Part shown: positions 13,215-15,138 of the stretch, piece after piece | Layout: each line of letters starts with the position of its first letter | Numbering within the stretch: position 1 is the first letter of the stretch | Assembly: GCA_015488125.1 (NCBI GenBank) | Contig: WFOJ01000109.1 | Coordinates: 1-15,138, forward strand | Direction: 5' to 3' | Source of the DNA: Mariprofundaceae bacterium | GTDB lineage: Bacteria > Pseudomonadota > Zetaproteobacteria > Mariprofundales > Mariprofundaceae | DNA: 15,138 nucleotides | Notes under the pieces: model-generated | What the model was told of the DNA's origin: nothing | Database searches by the model: none | What the model saw: the letters and a program-made list of their open reading frames with translations, nothing else | Made by a program: the position numbers and the translations under genes

Positions 13215-13220
13215 GTTTTC

Positions 13221-13259
13221 ATTCCCTGCCTGCATTCAGCAAAAAAGCAGGCAGGGAAT
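13221..13259. terminator. Perfect 13-bp stem-loop between convergent genes
   Basis: ATTCCCTGCCTGC (13221-13233) and GCAGGCAGGGAAT (13247-13259) are perfect inverted repeats with a 13-base loop. It lies 10 bases beyond the stop codon of the minus-strand GH26 gene. No T-run follows on either strand, so it may be a bidirectional but non-classical terminator, or a 3'-end protective hairpin. Confidence 0.6.
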
Positions 13260-13269
13260 CAGGCATCGA

Positions 13270-14973
13270 TCAGGGAAGTACCAGTCCTACATGGTTTCGG
13301 CCATTGGCGCAAAAACCGATATTGATGCTGCCATTGGCTGGCACAACCGGGTTCCAGGATAGCGGTGAGGCAATGCTGTCACCTGTCACGGCGGAATAAC
13401 TGGCGTTCCAGGTGCTGCTCATGCTGCTGTCAGGCAGCGAGAACATGACTCCCATCCATAGCTGATCCTGTGCTGTGGTGTTTTGAATGATCACATCCAT
13501 GCAGTAACCGCCAATCCAGGTGGAGATGAAATTGCCCTGAGCATGCAGCGTGCTGCTGTCGGCAATAACAGGACCAAAGGCATTGGCCTGAATGCCGCTG
13601 ACAACCGTGGTTTGCAGAGAGCCATCAGCGCAGAAATCAAAGCTTGTCTGTTCACCCGCATGCAGCAGGTAATTGCCTGCATTGGCGCTGGCGCGTACTT
13701 CGTTGGTACTGATGTTTTGATAATCCGTGCCCCACAGGCCTGTTACCGTGCCGGAGTGATAAATATCCACCGACCAGTCATTCACGTCCTGATTCACAGC
13801 AAGATGCGCGCGGGCACAGAAACCGCTGTTCCACGAGGAGAGCAGCTCCAGGGTGACACTGGCGTAAGGGTTGCTGGCTACCGGCGGTAATACGAAGGCG
13901 CCGGTGCCCGTACCAGCCGTGGCATCACTGAGAAAATCAGCATCGCTGATCAGCCGTGCTGACGTGCGATCAGGTAAAACGCCAGGCGCGGCAATCACGG
14001 CCTGACGATAGGCGGCATATGCTTTGTAGGCCAGATAGGTTTCATCACCAGCGTTGCCTCCAAAAACAGCCCAGTCCATTTCCTTATCGCGGTTGAACCA
14101 GCTGATCATGCCGATGCCCTGATCCTGAACGAACTGAAACATGTTCGTGATCCACTGTGATTTGTCCGCATAAGGATCAATGCCGGCAGAGTCTGTGCTG
14201 CTCCCTACCTCGGTGATGGCCACGGGTTTGTTGCTGGCAAGCAGACGCAGGCGTGCCAGCATATCGCCAAACACCGCCGTTGGGTTTTGCCAGCCGAGAC
14301 CAGTCCAGCTCTGGCCCCAGTTGTAGCCATCCATGGCCAGCCAGTCCACGAAGGCATCGCCGGGGTAATACTGCTCGGCAGGGTAAAAACCCTGATCGGT
14401 ATTATTCACGCTCCACACCCATTGCAGGCGGCTCGCGGTGATGCCTTTGTTGGCAAAGATGTTGTACACATGTTGCCACATTGCCACATAAGCTACTGGA
14501 TCGATCGACCAGAGATACCAGTTGCTGTTCATTTCGTGGGCAAAGCGCAGATACACGCGGCGGTCATCAGATGTGCCAATGCTGCCATCCGGGCCCGCCA
14601 GAAAGGCAAGCATGCGCGAAGACCAGTCATCAAGATAAACGTCGTAATCACCGGCAGCAATACGGGCGGCAATATCCGTCGGTGTGCTCGTGCCATGGTA
14701 AGGCATCCAGCTAACCATGGGCACGCTGCCGTGGTTCCAGATGGCCATCAGTTGCTGATCGAATAAATTCGTTGCATTAGCCGGATCGAAATCGGTAAAC
14801 AGGTTGATAACGGCATTGGCCTCACCCTGCCATTGTTCCTGATGGGCGACTTCCGTCATATTCCAGCCTTCCTGACCGTAATAACTCCCGATCAGAATCT
14901 TGGCGCTGGCGCTCCATGGCATGATGACCATGCAGGAAAGCATCAATAATAGGCGTGTGATGGCGTTGTTCAT
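13270..14973 (-). CDS. Secreted GH26-like beta-mannanase with two CBM2-like domains
   Basis: This 567-residue protein has a signal peptide (1-24, ending SASA) and a glycoside hydrolase family 26-like catalytic domain at about 25-325. The acid/base is Glu147 in RFAHEMNSNWYLW, and the nucleophile is Glu255 in KPVAITEVGSS. A linker (about 326-370) is followed by two carbohydrate-binding, CBM2-like beta domains at about 375-453 and 483-560. Each has one Cys near its start and one near its end (386/448 and 491/555), as in disulfide-closed CBM2. GH26 enzymes cut beta-1,4-mannan or mixed-linkage glucans; the exact substrate is uncertain. AGGAGGGG upstream of the ATG is a strong ribosome binding site. 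The gene starts 12 bases after a pentapeptide-repeat gene and is probably co-transcribed. Confidence 0.85.
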   Translation of the reverse strand: MNNAITRLLLMLSCMVIMPWSASAKILIGSYYGQEGWNMTEVAHQEQWQGEANAVINLFTDFDPANATNLFDQQLMAIWNHGSVPMVSWMPYHGTSTPTDIAARIAAGDYDVYLDDWSSRMLAFLAGPDGSIGTSDDRRVYLRFAHEMNSNWYLWSIDPVAYVAMWQHVYNIFANKGITASRLQWVWSVNNTDQGFYPAEQYYPGDAFVDWLAMDGYNWGQSWTGLGWQNPTAVFGDMLARLRLLASNKPVAITEVGSSTDSAGIDPYADKSQWITNMFQFVQDQGIGMISWFNRDKEMDWAVFGGNAGDETYLAYKAYAAYRQAVIAAPGVLPDRTSARLISDADFLSDATAGTGTGAFVLPPVASNPYASVTLELLSSWNSGFCARAHLAVNQDVNDWSVDIYHSGTVTGLWGTDYQNISTNEVRASANAGNYLLHAGEQTSFDFCADGSLQTTVVSGIQANAFGPVIADSSTLHAQGNFISTWIGGYCMDVIIQNTTAQDQLWMGVMFSLPDSSMSSTWNASYSAVTGDSIASPLSWNPVVPANGSINIGFCANGRNHVGLVLP

Positions 14974-14985
14974 TGTCCCCTCCTG

Positions 14986-15138
14986 TTAACGACACTGGCC
15001 GGGCGCGGCGCTGGCAGAGCAGGGGATACCATCGACCCAGATGGCACCAGCCAGGCGGGCATTGGTGAAATTGGTTTTTTTGATTTTCGCGCCGCTGAGA
15101 TTGGCACCGAAGAGGTCTGCGCCGGATAAATCAGCATG
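14986..15138 (-). CDS. Pentapeptide-repeat protein, C-terminal part (cut by window edge)
   Basis: The last 50 codons of a minus-strand gene read through the window edge. HADLSGADLFGANLSGAKIK, then TNFTNARLAGA, follow the A(D/N)LXX five-residue period of right-handed quadrilateral beta-helix proteins. The end, WVDGIPCSASAAPGQCR, holds two cysteines that may form a disulfide, a common ending in secreted pentapeptide proteins. The stop is at 14988-14986. The ribosome binding site of the GH26 gene (14984-14977) follows immediately, so the two genes probably share a transcript. The function cannot be told from this fragment. Confidence 0.82.
   Translation of the reverse strand, partial: HADLSGADLFGANLSGAKIKKTNFTNARLAGAIWVDGIPCSASAAPGQCR

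Noticed and set aside
13022..13222. Small open frames on both strands giving similar peptides (QESVGPWQ and QESVGLWQ)
   Set aside because: The similarity is a by-product of the 165-bp inverted repeat. Neither has a ribosome binding site or a plausible product.
1..15138. CRISPR array, tRNA, rRNA, integrase or transposase genes
   Set aside because: I found no regular direct repeats with spacers, no RNA-gene signature, and no recombinase-like protein on either strand.

Overview
This window is from a Gram-negative bacterium, most likely a proteobacterium. The evidence is E. coli-style DnaA boxes, a consensus sigma-70 promoter, strong AGGAGG ribosome binding sites, a periplasmic diheme peroxidase, a lipoprotein with a lipobox, and the acpP-fabF order typical of proteobacterial fatty-acid clusters. 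A type I sulfide:quinone oxidoreductase very close to the Acidithiobacillus enzyme, with rhodaneses and DUF302, points to an organism that oxidises or detoxifies reduced sulfur. I cannot name the species.

Layout. (1) 1-2863, plus strand: acpP, fabF and a chorismate-utilising enzyme annotated as PabB, though its catalytic loop is TrpE-like. (2) 4895-2897, minus strand: lipA, overlapped by a gene for an unrecognised cupin/JmjC-like protein; this pair converges on pabB. (3) 4896-5485: a 590-base non-coding region with an 18-bp palindrome upstream of lipA, a 25% GC stretch, four clustered DnaA boxes in an origin-like arrangement, and a near-perfect sigma-70 promoter. (4) 5486-8545, plus strand: a tight seven-gene operon of diheme cytochrome c peroxidase, a YgaP-type membrane protein, three consecutive single-domain rhodaneses, DUF302 and a second DUF2892 protein, closed by a strong intrinsic terminator. 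(5) 8685-9962: sulfide:quinone oxidoreductase with all three catalytic cysteines. (6) 10253-11800: a coupled operon of an OsmC-like protein, thioredoxin-2 and two unrecognised membrane proteins. (7) 11893-13011: a stand-alone CZB zinc-sensor protein and an isoprenylcysteine-methyltransferase-like membrane protein. (8) 15138-13270, minus strand: the end of a pentapeptide-repeat protein followed by a secreted GH26 glycosidase with two CBM2-like domains.

How the genes may work together (inference): SQR oxidises sulfide to polysulfide or persulfide and feeds electrons to quinone. The rhodaneses, predicted in three places (membrane-tethered facing the cytoplasm, periplasmic lipoprotein, cytosol), would move sulfane sulfur across and along the membrane. 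OsmC, thioredoxin-2 and the peroxidase would deal with the thiol and peroxide stress that follows.

The most unusual non-coding signal is a pair of imperfect palindromes, each exactly 165 bp (10056-10220 and 13037-13201). They share ends (CAGGAG..CTGTC) and a central GCTATT at the same internal position. They look like two diverged copies of one palindromic, MITE-like repeat family. The second strong non-coding signal is the oriC-like region at 5101-5258.
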